A stretch of DNA of 64,000 nt from Shinella sp. SUS2. GTDB taxonomy: Bacteria; Pseudomonadota; Alphaproteobacteria; Rhizobiales; Rhizobiaceae. The notes under the pieces were generated by a model, which was given only the letters and a program-made list of their open reading frames with translations, searched no databases and was not told where the DNA came from. Both the position numbers and the translations under genes were made by a program. The stretch spans positions 300,651 to 364,650 of the forward strand of contig NZ_KQ410725.1 in the NCBI RefSeq assembly GCF_001262505.1, given 5' to 3'. This document shows, one piece after another, positions 8,774-17,286 of this stretch. How positions within the stretch are numbered: the stretch's first letter is position 1; the number at the start of each line of letters is the position of its first letter.

Positions 8774-9658
8774 TTAGGGCCGGGCGTTCGTTGCCCGGCG
8801 GCGTTTGGCCTCTTCGAGCTTCATCTCGATAAAACCCTTGGCATGAGCCGCCAGCGGGTCGTTCTGTGTCCAGGTATCACGCCAGATGGCGCAGACGAGC
8901 GACAGCCCCTCATCGACCACCGCTGTGGAAAAACTCTCGAACACGATGTCGCGCTTGTAATCGATGTCGAGGAGCGCGTCGAAGATCGCATCGAAATCGA
9001 TGACACCGTCCCCAAGATAGCCGCGATTGCTTTCGCCGATGTGGAAGTACCCGATCTTGTCGCCTGCAAGCCGGATGGCTGCGGCGGGATTGGCCTCCTC
9101 GATGTTCATGTGGAACGTGTCGAGATGCAGGCGCACATGATCCGAGCCGGTGTCCGCGATGAACTTCAGGCCCTGGGCGGTCGTGTTGAGAAGGTTGGTC
9201 TCGAAGCGGTTGACAATCTCGAGAACGATATCGACGCCTGCGGCCTTGCCTGTCTCGGCCGTTCCGGCAATCGCCGCGACGCTGTTGTCCCAGCCGCGCT
9301 TCGTCGGCTGTCGACCGTATTTGGTGTGCGCGGAATAGAGAATACCGCCAAGCTTGGTGCCGCCGATGTCGCGCACGGCGCGCACGGCGTCCGCCAGCAT
9401 CGCCTTGCCGCCGGCAACGACGGCCTGATCCTCACTCGAAACGTCGCGATCGATCGGAAGCCCCATCGTCACGCCGATCTCGACATCGAGGGACTGGGCG
9501 AGCTTCGCCAGGTGATCGAGATCGAACTTCTCCGGTCGCAGATAGGCGAATTCGATCGCGCGATAGCCGTGCTCGGCGGTCTTGCGCAGGGCCATCTCAA
9601 GCCCCTCCTGGGTTTGGCCGCCCGTCCAAACAAATGAATGAATACCCAGTCGACGCAT
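8774..9658 (-). CDS. D-tagatose/D-psicose 3-epimerase family sugar epimerase
   Basis: A 294-residue TIM-barrel protein. Metal and substrate residues of the family are recognisable: EIVNRFETNLLN (first catalytic Glu), HLDTFHMNIEEAN (metal Asp and His), GYFHIGESNRG and a C-terminal DIVFESFS (second catalytic Glu). The ATG at 9658 is preferred because GGAGG lies 8 bases upstream; a GTG 15 bases earlier has no such site. Family members interconvert ketohexoses at C3 (tagatose/sorbose, psicose/fructose, L-ribulose). It is the promoter-proximal gene of the - strand sugar operon. Confidence 0.86.
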   Translation of the reverse strand: MRRLGIHSFVWTGGQTQEGLEMALRKTAEHGYRAIEFAYLRPEKFDLDHLAKLAQSLDVEIGVTMGLPIDRDVSSEDQAVVAGGKAMLADAVRAVRDIGGTKLGGILYSAHTKYGRQPTKRGWDNSVAAIAGTAETGKAAGVDIVLEIVNRFETNLLNTTAQGLKFIADTGSDHVRLHLDTFHMNIEEANPAAAIRLAGDKIGYFHIGESNRGYLGDGVIDFDAIFDALLDIDYKRDIVFESFSTAVVDEGLSLVCAIWRDTWTQNDPLAAHAKGFIEMKLEEAKRRRATNARP

Positions 9659-10067
9659 CACAATTTCCTCCACAAAGTCGCTTCTCTGGCGACATGGCTA
9701 TCTCTATTAGTATTTTTACACAACAAATATTTTTGGGATGAAAATCCCTAAAAGCGGTTCAATATCGTGGAAAGTGCGTAAAAATCATAAAATCCACCTT
9801 CATGATCGAGAAAGACCACCCGACGCAACAACCAAAAAGGTCATTCATCCGATATAATTTGCATGTTTAAGCAACAAACATTGCGTCGCCATTTTTTTTG
9901 CGTTAGGTGGTGTGCATGGCGAGCGCGATTTCGCCGGCTGCCGGGAGGGCTGACATCATCAGCGGGCGCGTTAAAGCGCCCCCGCTTCTGCCGCCCGAAG
10001 GCCGGCCTCTCCCCACACATCGACAAATTCCCGCCCTTGAGGCGGGCGACCATGCAGGAGGAGCGCA
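9659..10067. other. Divergent intergenic region, AT-rich, 409 bp
   Basis: No protein-coding gene is supported here. It is clearly AT-richer than its surroundings and should hold the promoters of the epimerase operon (-) and the sugar importer (+). It contains the palindrome at 9730-9753 and, nearer the importer, a GC-rich leader hairpin around 9962-9985. The importer ribosome-binding site AGGAGGAG is at about 10055-10062. Confidence 0.6.
9730..9753. promoter_or_regulatory. Inverted repeat, candidate ROK-repressor operator
   Basis: TTTTTGGGAT-GAAA-ATCCCTAAAA, with 9 of 10 arm positions complementary. It sits 72 bases upstream of the epimerase start, in the promoter shared with the divergent importer. 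Confidence 0.45.
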
Positions 10068-10905
10068 ATGGTTGCGAATGAACCGACTTTGCAAGACGGG
10101 GGCGACACACCGCCGCCCTTGCTGCAGGCCCTGAACCTCTCAAAAACCTTCAACAAGGTTCCCGCCCTCATCGATGGGCGGATCACGCTGCGGGCCGGCA
10201 CCGTGAACGCGCTCTGCGGGGGCAACGGCGCCGGCAAATCGACCTTCCTCGGCATTCTGATGGGGCTGCTGCGACGCGATTCGGGAAGGGTCTCCATCCG
10301 CGGCAGGGAGGTCGAATTCGGATCGCCGGCCGACGCGCTCGATGCAGGCGTCGCCATCATCACACAGGAGCTCAGCCCGTTTCTCGACATGACCGTGGCC
10401 GAGAACCTCTATCTCGGCAGGGAGCAGCGGCGCGGCCGTTTCTTCGTCGACGACCGGCGCATGCGCGCGGAGGCCGAGGATATCCTCGCGCGCCTCAAGT
10501 TTGACATCCCGGTCAGCGCCCGGCTGCGCGATCTCTCCGTTGCCCAGTCGCAACTCGTCGAGATCACCAAGGCGATCAGCCGGCGCAGCGACATCCTGAT
10601 CATGGACGAGCCGACATCGGCCATCGGCGAACGCGAAACGCAGATGCTCTTCGACGCGATCCGTACCCTGACGGCCGAGGGCGTCGGCATCATCTACGTT
10701 TCCCATCGCCTGACGGAAATCTTCGAAATCTCTGATGACTATACCGTCTTCCGCGACGGCCGCTTCGTCGAGGGCGGAGCCATATCGAATATCGACCGCA
10801 AGGGTCTCATCCGGTCGATCGTCGGCCGGGACCTGCTGGATCACCGCCGCGAGCCAAAATCCTTCGACACCGAAAAACCTTTGCTGGAGGCCCGCGGTTT
10901 TTCGG
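10068..10905 (+). pseudogene. Truncated ribose-type ABC transporter ATPase (C-terminal half deleted)
   Basis: The frame from 10068 encodes a complete first nucleotide-binding domain of an RbsA/XylG-type ATPase: Walker A GGNGAGKST, sugar-family signature LSVAQSQLVEI and Walker B ILIMDEPTSA. It breaks off around residue 279, just where the second ATPase domain should begin (PLLEARGF). Family members have about 500 residues with two such domains. About 230 residues of ATPase plus the first codons of the permease gene are missing, and the sequence runs straight into RbsC-type permease code in another frame. The half-ATPase frame continues open to 11894 as nonsense overlapping the permease. Confidence 0.75.
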
Positions 10906-11844
10906 CAAAGAATCGGAACGCTGATCGCCCGCTACGGCATCGTGATCTCGTTCGTGTTGCTCTTCATCATCCTGTCCCTTGCCTCGTCCAACTTCCTGTC
11001 GACGAACAATCTGCTCAACGTCCTTCGGCAGGTGTCGATCAACGGCGTGCTGGCGGTCGGAATGACCTATGTCATCCTCACCGCGGGGATCGACCTGTCG
11101 ATCGGTTCGCTGCTGGCCTTGGCCGGCGCGGTGGCCGCAAGCCTGGTTACCGGCGCGGATGCGTTCAACCCGGCAATCGCGGTGCTTGCCGGCATCGCCA
11201 CCGGCGCCGCCTGCGGCGTCGTCAACGGCGGCATCATCGCCTATTTCAAGGTGCCGGCATTCGTCACCACGCTCGGCATGCTGAGCGTGGCGCGCGGCGC
11301 GACGCTGCTCTACAGCGGCGGCCGCCCCATCCCCAATCTCAGCCCGGAATTCCGCTGGCTCGGCCAGGGCCTGGTCTTCGGCATTCCCGTGCCGGTCATC
11401 ATCTTCGCCATCGTCTTCGCCATTGCCGCGATCGTGCTTCGCTACACGGTCTACGGGCGCCGGATCTATGCGGTCGGCGGCAATCCGCGCAGCGCCAAGA
11501 CCAGCGGCATCAACACGAACGGCATCGTCTTCTCGGTCTACGTGATCATGGGTGCACTCGCAGGTCTTGCCGGCGTCATGCTGACCGCACGCACCACCTC
11601 GGCCCTGCCGCAAGCCGGCATCGGCTACGAACTCGATGCCATCGCCGCCGTCGTCATCGGCGGAACAAGTCTCACCGGGGGCATCGGCCGTATCGGCTAC
11701 ACGCTCGTCGGGGTGCTGATCATCGGCATGATCAGCAACGGTCTCGATCTGATGGGGGTGTCCTCATACTACCAGCAGATCATCAAGGGTTCGATCATCG
11801 TCCTCGCGGTGCTGATCGACCGCTCCCGCGCGCGGAGCGAATGA
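10906..11844 (+). pseudogene. Ribose-type ABC permease (RbsC-like), start lost by deletion
   Basis: From about 10906 this frame encodes a nearly whole RbsC/XylH-like permease, about 312 residues. The first membrane helix is IGTLIARYGIVISFVLLF, and the family segments NLLNVLRQVS, LTAGIDLSIGS and GGTSLTGGIGRIGYT follow. The first 15-25 residues and the native start are gone because of the deletion joining it to the ATPase half. An in-frame ATG exists only in the ATPase shadow at 10735, and an unsupported GTG at 10942 cuts into the first helix. It may be expressed poorly or not at all. Confidence 0.7.
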
Positions 11845-11890
11845 CACCTGGAACGCGGCCATCGCCGCCTGCAACTGGAGGAATTGCACT

Positions 11891-12904
11891 ATGAAAATGA
11901 CCCGACGTTCGCTTTTTGGCGCCGCAGCAGGCCTTTGCCTTGCCACCGGCTTTTCCAGTTCGGCCGCTCACGCCGAAGCCTTGAAGATCGCCGCCATCGT
12001 TCAGAGCCTCAACACCGAATACAACGTGCTCTGGGCCGACGCCGCCAAGGCGCATCCCGCCCTTTCCGACGGCACGGCGACGCTGACGATCCTCGACGGC
12101 CGCCAGGACGTGCTGACGCAGTCCAACCTGTTCGACACGGCGATTACGGAAAAGTACGACGCCATCGTCTTCATCCCCGTCGACATCGATGCCGGCAACG
12201 AACCGATCGAGCGCGCGAAGGCCGCCGGAATTCCGGTGTTCGGCTCGAGCACCGTCGTCTCCAACACCGCGCTCTACGACGCCTATATCAACTCGAACGA
12301 CGTCGAGGCGGGCGAGCTTCTGGCAAAGGCCGTGATCGACAAGGCCGGACCGGACGCCAAGATCGTCATCCTGGAAGGCATGCTTGGCCAGTCTGCACAG
12401 GTCCAGCGCCTCGAAGGCATCCAGAAGGTGCTGAAGGACAATCCGGGCGTCACCGTCCTGGAGCAGAACACGGCCAACTGGTCGCGCGCGGAGGCCATCA
12501 CGCTCATGGAAAACGTGCTCACCGCGCACGGCAAGGATGTACAGGGCGTTCTGGCGGAAAATGACGAGATGGCCGTCGGCGCCATCGAAGGCATCCGCAA
12601 CCATGGCCTCGATCCCAAGAGCGTCCCCGTTGCCGGCGTCGACGGCATCAAGGACGCGCTGGAGGCCGTGAAGCGCGGCGAACAGCAGATGTCCATCCTT
12701 CAGGATGCCAGCGGTCAGGCCCAGGGTGCCATCGACCTCGCCCTCAGCAAGCTGGCCGGGGAAAGCTACAAGCCCCGCGCCGCCGTCTGGGATCTGAATG
12801 GCGGAAAGCTCGCCTGGAACGGCGGCAAGGAGCAGCACTATTATGTGCCGTGGCTCGCCGTCACCGCGGAGAATGTCGACGCGGTTCTCGGCGCGAACAA
12901 GTAG
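11891..12904 (+). CDS. Sugar ABC transporter substrate-binding protein (RbsB-like)
   Basis: A 337-residue periplasmic binding protein. The leader MKMTRRSLFGAAAGLC carries twin arginines (RRSLF), so Tat export is possible, and cleavage is probable after SSAAHA near residue 30. Mature sequence IAAIVQSLNTEYN, the hinge region VLAENDEMAVGAIEG and VPVAGVDGIKDAL fit the ribose/xylose-binding family. GGAGG lies 9 bases before the ATG. It is intact although its ATPase and permease partners are deleted, so it could deliver ligand to another importer or simply be left over. Confidence 0.88.
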   Translation: MKMTRRSLFGAAAGLCLATGFSSSAAHAEALKIAAIVQSLNTEYNVLWADAAKAHPALSDGTATLTILDGRQDVLTQSNLFDTAITEKYDAIVFIPVDIDAGNEPIERAKAAGIPVFGSSTVVSNTALYDAYINSNDVEAGELLAKAVIDKAGPDAKIVILEGMLGQSAQVQRLEGIQKVLKDNPGVTVLEQNTANWSRAEAITLMENVLTAHGKDVQGVLAENDEMAVGAIEGIRNHGLDPKSVPVAGVDGIKDALEAVKRGEQQMSILQDASGQAQGAIDLALSKLAGESYKPRAAVWDLNGGKLAWNGGKEQHYYVPWLAVTAENVDAVLGANK

Positions 12905-12929
12905 GCCCGAACCACCGGGACCGGACGCG

Positions 12930-12953
12930 CGCGTGCCCCTGACGGGGCACGCG
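12930..12953 (+). terminator. GC-rich hairpin after binding-protein gene
   Basis: Ten-base arms CGCGTGCCCC and GGGGCACGCG around a TGAC loop, 26 bases after the stop codon. Only a weak T-rich tail follows, so termination efficiency is uncertain. Confidence 0.55.
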
Positions 12954-12998
12954 TTGGTGTCGGTCGCCGGACGCGTTTCCCCTCCGGCATATCCCCGA

Positions 12999-13529
12999 TC
13001 AGGCAGGAACGTAGGTCAGCCGGATCACATCCTCGCAAATCCTCTCGCTCGCCACGAAATGGAGCGCTGGCCGGGGACCGGCGAAATAGGGCGTGCCGCG
13101 ACCGAGCACGACGGGATGCAGGTAGATACGGTATTCGTCGATCAGACCAAGGTCGCCGAGGCTCTTTGCAAGATGCGGACCGGCCACCTCGATCTCCCCT
13201 TCATGTTCGGCCTTCAAGGCACGGATCGCCGCCTCAAGGTCATCGCCGAGAAGTGCAGCATTGGGCCCGACAGACTGCAGCGACTGCGAGGCGACCCATT
13301 TCGGCTGCCTCCGCCATGCCACGGCGAAGGCATGCTCGTCCGCGCCCCATTCGGGGTGTTCGTCATCCCAGTAGCGCATGATCTCGTATATGCGGCGGCC
13401 GTAGATGCTGCCGGTCTGCCCGCGGGCCTCTTCGATGAAGTGCCGGAAGAGCGTTGGGCTTGGCGCGAAGGCCGTATGATCGACATAACCGTCCAGGGAC
13501 TGGTTCATTCCAAACACCAGCTTCGCCAC
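12999..13529 (-). CDS. Dihydrofolate reductase-like / RibD C-terminal domain protein
   Basis: A 176-residue protein of the RibD C-terminal/DHFR-like group. It opens KLVFGMNQSLDGYVDH, then GRRIYEIMRYW and GEIEVAGPHLAKSL, and ends with LHPVVLGRGTPYF, all typical of this family of putative NADPH reductases. The GTG at 13529 is chosen because GAGGAGG sits 6 bases upstream and the family begins here. It is convergent with the sugar importer and has no obvious functional tie to it. The substrate is unknown; paralogs of this family are common in soil bacteria. Confidence 0.82.
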   Translation of the reverse strand: MAKLVFGMNQSLDGYVDHTAFAPSPTLFRHFIEEARGQTGSIYGRRIYEIMRYWDDEHPEWGADEHAFAVAWRRQPKWVASQSLQSVGPNAALLGDDLEAAIRALKAEHEGEIEVAGPHLAKSLGDLGLIDEYRIYLHPVVLGRGTPYFAGPRPALHFVASERICEDVIRLTYVPA

Positions 13530-13746
13530 TGCCGCCTCCTCTGCCGATCGGCACGTTCGCCTGTTTCCGATCGCACTGGCAATCAACGACAGACTAGGCT
13601 AACCGGTTTCATATCACAACCAGTTTATCGCTGCGCGCGGCAACCCCACTTGCCGATGGAAAGAGGCAGGGTTGTGCAAAGTTTGGGTTGACCGCTTTCG
13701 ACGGCGCAGCGACACTTCAGTCCTTGATAAGGCAGGAGGAAAACCA

Positions 13747-14052
13747 ATGGACGAACCAGACCGGTGGCGCCACATGGCAAGCGCGCCGCGAGACGGTAGC
13801 CGGATTCTCGTCACCGTGCGCTCGTCCGAACAGGGACCGGCGGAAGTCGACGTCGCCTACTGGGCGAATGGCGACCGCTTCGGCGCAGAAGGCTGGCGCG
13901 CCTCCGACTCCTCCCCCGGCCGCGTCATCGAATATGCCGAACCGGAGCTGAAGTGTTGGATGCCGATGCCCTCGGCCAGCCTCAGCCGGGCCTCCGCACC
14001 CGCGCCCTGGGAGGGCGAAGACGCCCAACAGCTCGACGGATCTGGGATCTAG
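13747..14052 (+). CDS. Small conserved hypothetical protein
   Basis: A 101-residue protein with GGAGG 7 bases before the ATG. It contains the pattern WRHMASAPRDGSRILVTV, which resembles the WxPIxTAPKDGTxILL pattern of a widespread small-protein family (DUF551-like). YWANGDRFGAEGWRA and a conserved tail WMPMP follow. No signal peptide or membrane segment is visible. Function is unknown. A palindromic repeat element begins inside its stop codon. Confidence 0.7.
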   Translation: MDEPDRWRHMASAPRDGSRILVTVRSSEQGPAEVDVAYWANGDRFGAEGWRASDSSPGRVIEYAEPELKCWMPMPSASLSRASAPAPWEGEDAQQLDGSGI

Positions 14053-14153
14053 AGCAATTCCAGCAAAAGTGCGTAGCATTCTTGCGTCAGGAATTGCGTA
14101 AAAACAAAGAGATAGAGCGTTTTCGCAATTCGAAGAAAAGCGGAAACGCTCTA
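14051..14153. repeat. Rhizobial-type palindromic intergenic element
   Basis: Two nested stem-loops: GCAATTCC at 14054-14061 pairs with GGAATTGC at 14090-14097, and a 13-base arm at 14114-14126 pairs 12 of 13 with 14140-14152 (AGAGCG...CGCTCT). The composition and order match short intergenic repeats I recall as widespread in Rhizobiaceae genomes. It could serve as an mRNA end structure for the preceding gene. Confidence 0.65.
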
Positions 14154-14412
14154 GCGTGGCAGGCTCCGCCTCCTCTCAGATCCCGCCCGTGCGGCTCTGC
14201 CACGCGGCCAGGCTTCCCGGCTTTTCTCCGAAAAGGAAGAGACGTTTCCTACGGCGTGAAAGCACACCATCTCACTGACCATCGTCAGCACCGGCTGCCG
14301 TGTCGCCCTGCCCGTCACCGCCAATGTCGGCGAATGCTTCGAGCCGGTCTGGCGCATGCCGGCACTACGGAAGATCTTGCAAAAGCTCAGCCTTGTCGGC
14401 TCGAAGCGCTGA
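14154..14412. other. Intergenic region with possible gene remnant
   Basis: No complete gene is supported. A 50-codon open stretch at 14260-14412 (+) with coding-like third positions ends in TGA directly against the amidohydrolase stop. Its peptide (SLTIVSTGCRVALPVTANVG in part) has no start codon or ribosome-binding site and was not recognised. It may be the tail of a lost gene. Confidence 0.3.
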
Positions 14413-15921
14413 TCAACCGCCATCGCCCTGATAGCGGTTGATGGCAATGTCCATCCCCGTCGCCCTGCGATGGATTTCGGCCATGACAGGTTCGAAGACC
14501 GCGTTGCGACGCTCGAGCTCGGCATGCTCGGCAAGATAGGCCGGCACCAGCGCGGCAACCTCGTCAAAGACGGCCGTTTCATCCACCGTGGTCAGGCGTC
14601 CGCCTTGCATGACGATCCGCCCGGCGACCATCACCGTTTCGATCGAGGATCCGTTTTCCGAATAGACCAGATGTTTGGCGACATCGTTGAGCGGCATGAA
14701 GGGGTAGGTCTTCAGATCGAGAATCAGGAGATCGGCTGCCTTGCCGACCTCCAGCGACCCCGTCACCTCCTCCAGCATGGCCGTCTTCGCGCCACCGATC
14801 GTCGCCATGGTCAGGATTTCATGCGCCGCCACCCATTTCTCGTGGTCGGGTCCGGCGGCACTGTGCACGAGGCCGGCAACGCGCATGACGTCGAAGATGC
14901 GCGACGTGTCGTTCGAGGAAACACCATCGGTGCCGAGCCCGACCGTCACACCGGCATCGAGCAGACGGCGGATCGGGGCAATGCCTGCGCCGAGCTTCAG
15001 GTTCGACACGGCATTGTGCGCGACGGAAACGCCCGCGTCCCCCATCAGCCGCATGTCCTCGTCGCTGACCCAGACGGAGTGCGCAATGGTCGTGTTGCGC
15101 TTCAGGAGACCGAGATCGTGCATGTAGGCGATGAGAGACTTGCCGTGCAGCACCGGGCCCGTCACGGCCTGCGTCTTCGTCTCGAGAATATGGGTATGGA
15201 AGGGCACATGCCGTGCGACCGCAAGGTCCATGCAGGCGGCCATGAGATCGGGCGTGCAGCGCTGCGGCGCCGAGGGGGCAATCATGAAGTTCAATCGACC
15301 CGCCTTGCCGTGCAGGCTGGAGAAGGCGGAACGACAGTAATCCATATAGGCGCCCGCAGTCATCGGGGGCCCGAAACCGAGACGCGCCTGCAGTTCGGGG
15401 GGCATCACCTCGCGCGCGAAGGGCAAGGCGTCGAGCGTGTGCACATTCATCACGGCGCTCGAGACGTTGGCGCGAATGCCGGCATATTCATAGGCCCGGA
15501 ACACCGTGGCAAGCCGGTCTAGGTCGTGCCTTGGCGGGTCGAAGAAGTCGTCGCAGAAGGTGGTGACGCCGTTGCGCAGCGATTCCATCGCCAGCAGCAG
15601 GCTGCGCAGATAGAGCAGCCGCTCGCCGATCGGGTCGTTCATCAGCAACGGATAGGCATAGAGCAGCCAGATCTCGAGCGGCATGCGCTCGTAGCGACCG
15701 CGAAGGAAAGTCTCGCTGGAATGGGTGTGCGCGTTGACGAGCCCGGGCATGACCAGCTTGCCGCGCCCCTCGATGATGCGTGCGCCCGGCCCAGCGGCGA
15801 TCGTGCCGCCGACCGCCTTGATGGTCGCACCGTCGATGAGGACATCGCCGGAAAAGGGAGCCGAACCATGCTCTGCGTCCATGGCGACGATCGTCGCGTT
15901 GCGGATCAGCGTCTCGCTCAT
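14413..15921 (-). CDS. Amidohydrolase family deaminase/hydrolase (TrzA/SsnA-like)
   Basis: A 502-residue metal-dependent hydrolase of the cyclic amidohydrolase group, which includes guanine, cytosine and S-adenosylhomocysteine deaminases and triazine hydrolases. Visible metal ligands are GLVNAHTHSSETFLRG (HxH), HTHILETKT (His with Glu) and LGTDGVSSND (Asp). It begins MSETLIRNATIV; the ATG at 15921 overlaps the nucleosidase stop as ATGA. It is the last gene of the ten-gene operon. In this context a base released from a nucleoside-like compound is a plausible substrate for deamination or ring chemistry, which is an inference. Confidence 0.87.
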   Translation of the reverse strand: MSETLIRNATIVAMDAEHGSAPFSGDVLIDGATIKAVGGTIAAGPGARIIEGRGKLVMPGLVNAHTHSSETFLRGRYERMPLEIWLLYAYPLLMNDPIGERLLYLRSLLLAMESLRNGVTTFCDDFFDPPRHDLDRLATVFRAYEYAGIRANVSSAVMNVHTLDALPFAREVMPPELQARLGFGPPMTAGAYMDYCRSAFSSLHGKAGRLNFMIAPSAPQRCTPDLMAACMDLAVARHVPFHTHILETKTQAVTGPVLHGKSLIAYMHDLGLLKRNTTIAHSVWVSDEDMRLMGDAGVSVAHNAVSNLKLGAGIAPIRRLLDAGVTVGLGTDGVSSNDTSRIFDVMRVAGLVHSAAGPDHEKWVAAHEILTMATIGGAKTAMLEEVTGSLEVGKAADLLILDLKTYPFMPLNDVAKHLVYSENGSSIETVMVAGRIVMQGGRLTTVDETAVFDEVAALVPAYLAEHAELERRNAVFEPVMAEIHRRATGMDIAINRYQGDGG

Positions 15922-16856
15922 GGCAGGTTTCCGAGGGATTGCAGCAGGAGATCGTAGTAGGCGGCGGGATCGCCGTCGCGGACATAGAACACGTTTTTCG
16001 GCCGGTCGGTGATCTGCCACCAGTCGGCGACCGTCATGCCGGCCGTCAAAGTGCCGTTGAGTTCGACGGAGACATTGATCTGGCGCCCCGAAAACATCTC
16101 CGGCGCCAGCATGAAGGCAGGCACGCAGGGCCCATGCAGCGGCGCGCCCTCCCAGCCATATTTTTTCAGATCGAAGGTCTCGGAGAATTCCAGCATCTCC
16201 GCCGTCGCCACCCCGCAGCGGTTGGCAAGCGCCCGCATCGCATCGAGCCGCGCACGCGTCGAGCGCATCCGGTGCGTCACGTCGAGCGGCAGCAGCGTTG
16301 TCCTGATGCCGGCCCTCAGCACGATGTCGGCGGCTTCGGGGTCGACATAGCAGTTGAACTCCGCGGTCGGGGTTATGTTGCCGACCTCGAAGTAAGCGCC
16401 GAGCATCGCGACGACCTCGCGGATCTTTCCGGCAATGTCAGGCGCCTTGCGCAGAGCCATCGCGAGGTTCGTCACGGGCGAGAGCGCACAGATGGTGATC
16501 TCCCCGGGATGGGCGCGGACGGTATCGATGATGAAATCGACACCGTGTTTCTCCCGGGCTTTGATGGATGGCGGCGGCAGGTCCGGGCCATCAAGACCCG
16601 TCGGACCATGCACATGCTCGGCCATGACCAGCGGGCGGATGATCGGATGCGGGCAACCGGCGAAGACAGGAACATCCGGCCGACCGGCCAGTTCCATCAG
16701 CTTCAGGCAATTGGTGACCGTATGCTCCAGATTGATGTTGCCGGCCGTCGCGACGAGGCCGAGCACGTCGAAGGCCTGCCGCTGGCCGAGAATCATCAGG
16801 ATTGCAGCGGCCTGGTCTTGCCCGGGATCGGTGAGGATGATGAGCTTGCGCATCAT
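15918..16856 (-). CDS. Nucleoside hydrolase-like protein with altered metal site
   Basis: A 312-residue member of the inosine-uridine hydrolase fold. AEFNCYVDPEAADIVL and LNGTLTAGMTVADWW are family landmarks. The N-terminal motif, normally DxDPGxDD, reads LTDPGQDQ, and the usual HDPxAV motif reads HGPCVP. Two Ca2+ ligands (the second Asp of DD and the HDP Asp) and one further acidic residue are therefore replaced, while the first Ca-binding Asp remains. It overlaps the glyoxalase-like gene (ATGA) and the amidohydrolase (ATGA). It could be a nucleosidase of altered mechanism or a non-catalytic relative. The start may be the ATG at 16856 or the adjacent one at 16853. Confidence 0.85.
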   Translation of the reverse strand: MMRKLIILTDPGQDQAAAILMILGQRQAFDVLGLVATAGNINLEHTVTNCLKLMELAGRPDVPVFAGCPHPIIRPLVMAEHVHGPTGLDGPDLPPPSIKAREKHGVDFIIDTVRAHPGEITICALSPVTNLAMALRKAPDIAGKIREVVAMLGAYFEVGNITPTAEFNCYVDPEAADIVLRAGIRTTLLPLDVTHRMRSTRARLDAMRALANRCGVATAEMLEFSETFDLKKYGWEGAPLHGPCVPAFMLAPEMFSGRQINVSVELNGTLTAGMTVADWWQITDRPKNVFYVRDGDPAAYYDLLLQSLGNLP

Positions 16857-17275
16857 GCCGCCACCTTGCCCGGCGCGTCGCCTTCCAGCCACGCGTAAAG
16901 CTCCCAGGTCTCGCCGTCCGGCCCGTGGAAATAGAGGCAGCGAGCATTCCAGGGATAGTCGGCCGGCGGCCCGACGAAGACCACGCCCTCCGTCGCAAGG
17001 TCCGCATGGAGCGCATCGATATCGGCCGGGCTGTCGAGCCTTACCGCGACGAGCACGGCCGAGGCCGACCCTTTCGGCACGCACACATTGGCATGCGTCT
17101 CGATATGCGCCCGGTCCCACACCGCAAGCGTCAGGCCCGCACCGATGAAGTCGGCGAAGCCCGGCGCGCGATGCTGGAGCTTGAAGCCGAGTTTCTGCGT
17201 GTAGAAGCGGATGGATGCCTCGAGATCGGTGACCAGGATACAGACGTCCCGGATCGGATGGCGTTGTGCGAACAT
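16853..17275 (-). CDS. Glyoxalase/bleomycin-resistance (VOC) domain protein
   Basis: A 140-residue single VOC-superfamily protein. It starts around RHPIRDVCILVTDLEASIRF, has FYTQKLGFKL, and ends with CLYFHGPDGETWELYAW, which carries the usual metal-ligand Glu. Two adjacent ATGs exist (17278 and 17275); AGGAGG spacing favours 17275. It lies between the permease and the nucleosidase-like gene with a 4-base overlap, so it is part of the operon. VOC proteins include isomerases, dioxygenases and lyases; the reaction here is unknown. Confidence 0.82.
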   Translation of the reverse strand: MFAQRHPIRDVCILVTDLEASIRFYTQKLGFKLQHRAPGFADFIGAGLTLAVWDRAHIETHANVCVPKGSASAVLVAVRLDSPADIDALHADLATEGVVFVGPPADYPWNARCLYFHGPDGETWELYAWLEGDAPGKVAA

Positions 17276-17286
17276 CATGATGCCTC

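Noticed and set aside
7514..9637. A 707-codon open frame on the + strand
   Set aside because: It lies antisense to the ROK repressor and epimerase genes, both with clear family motifs; high GC content keeps the opposite strand open by chance.
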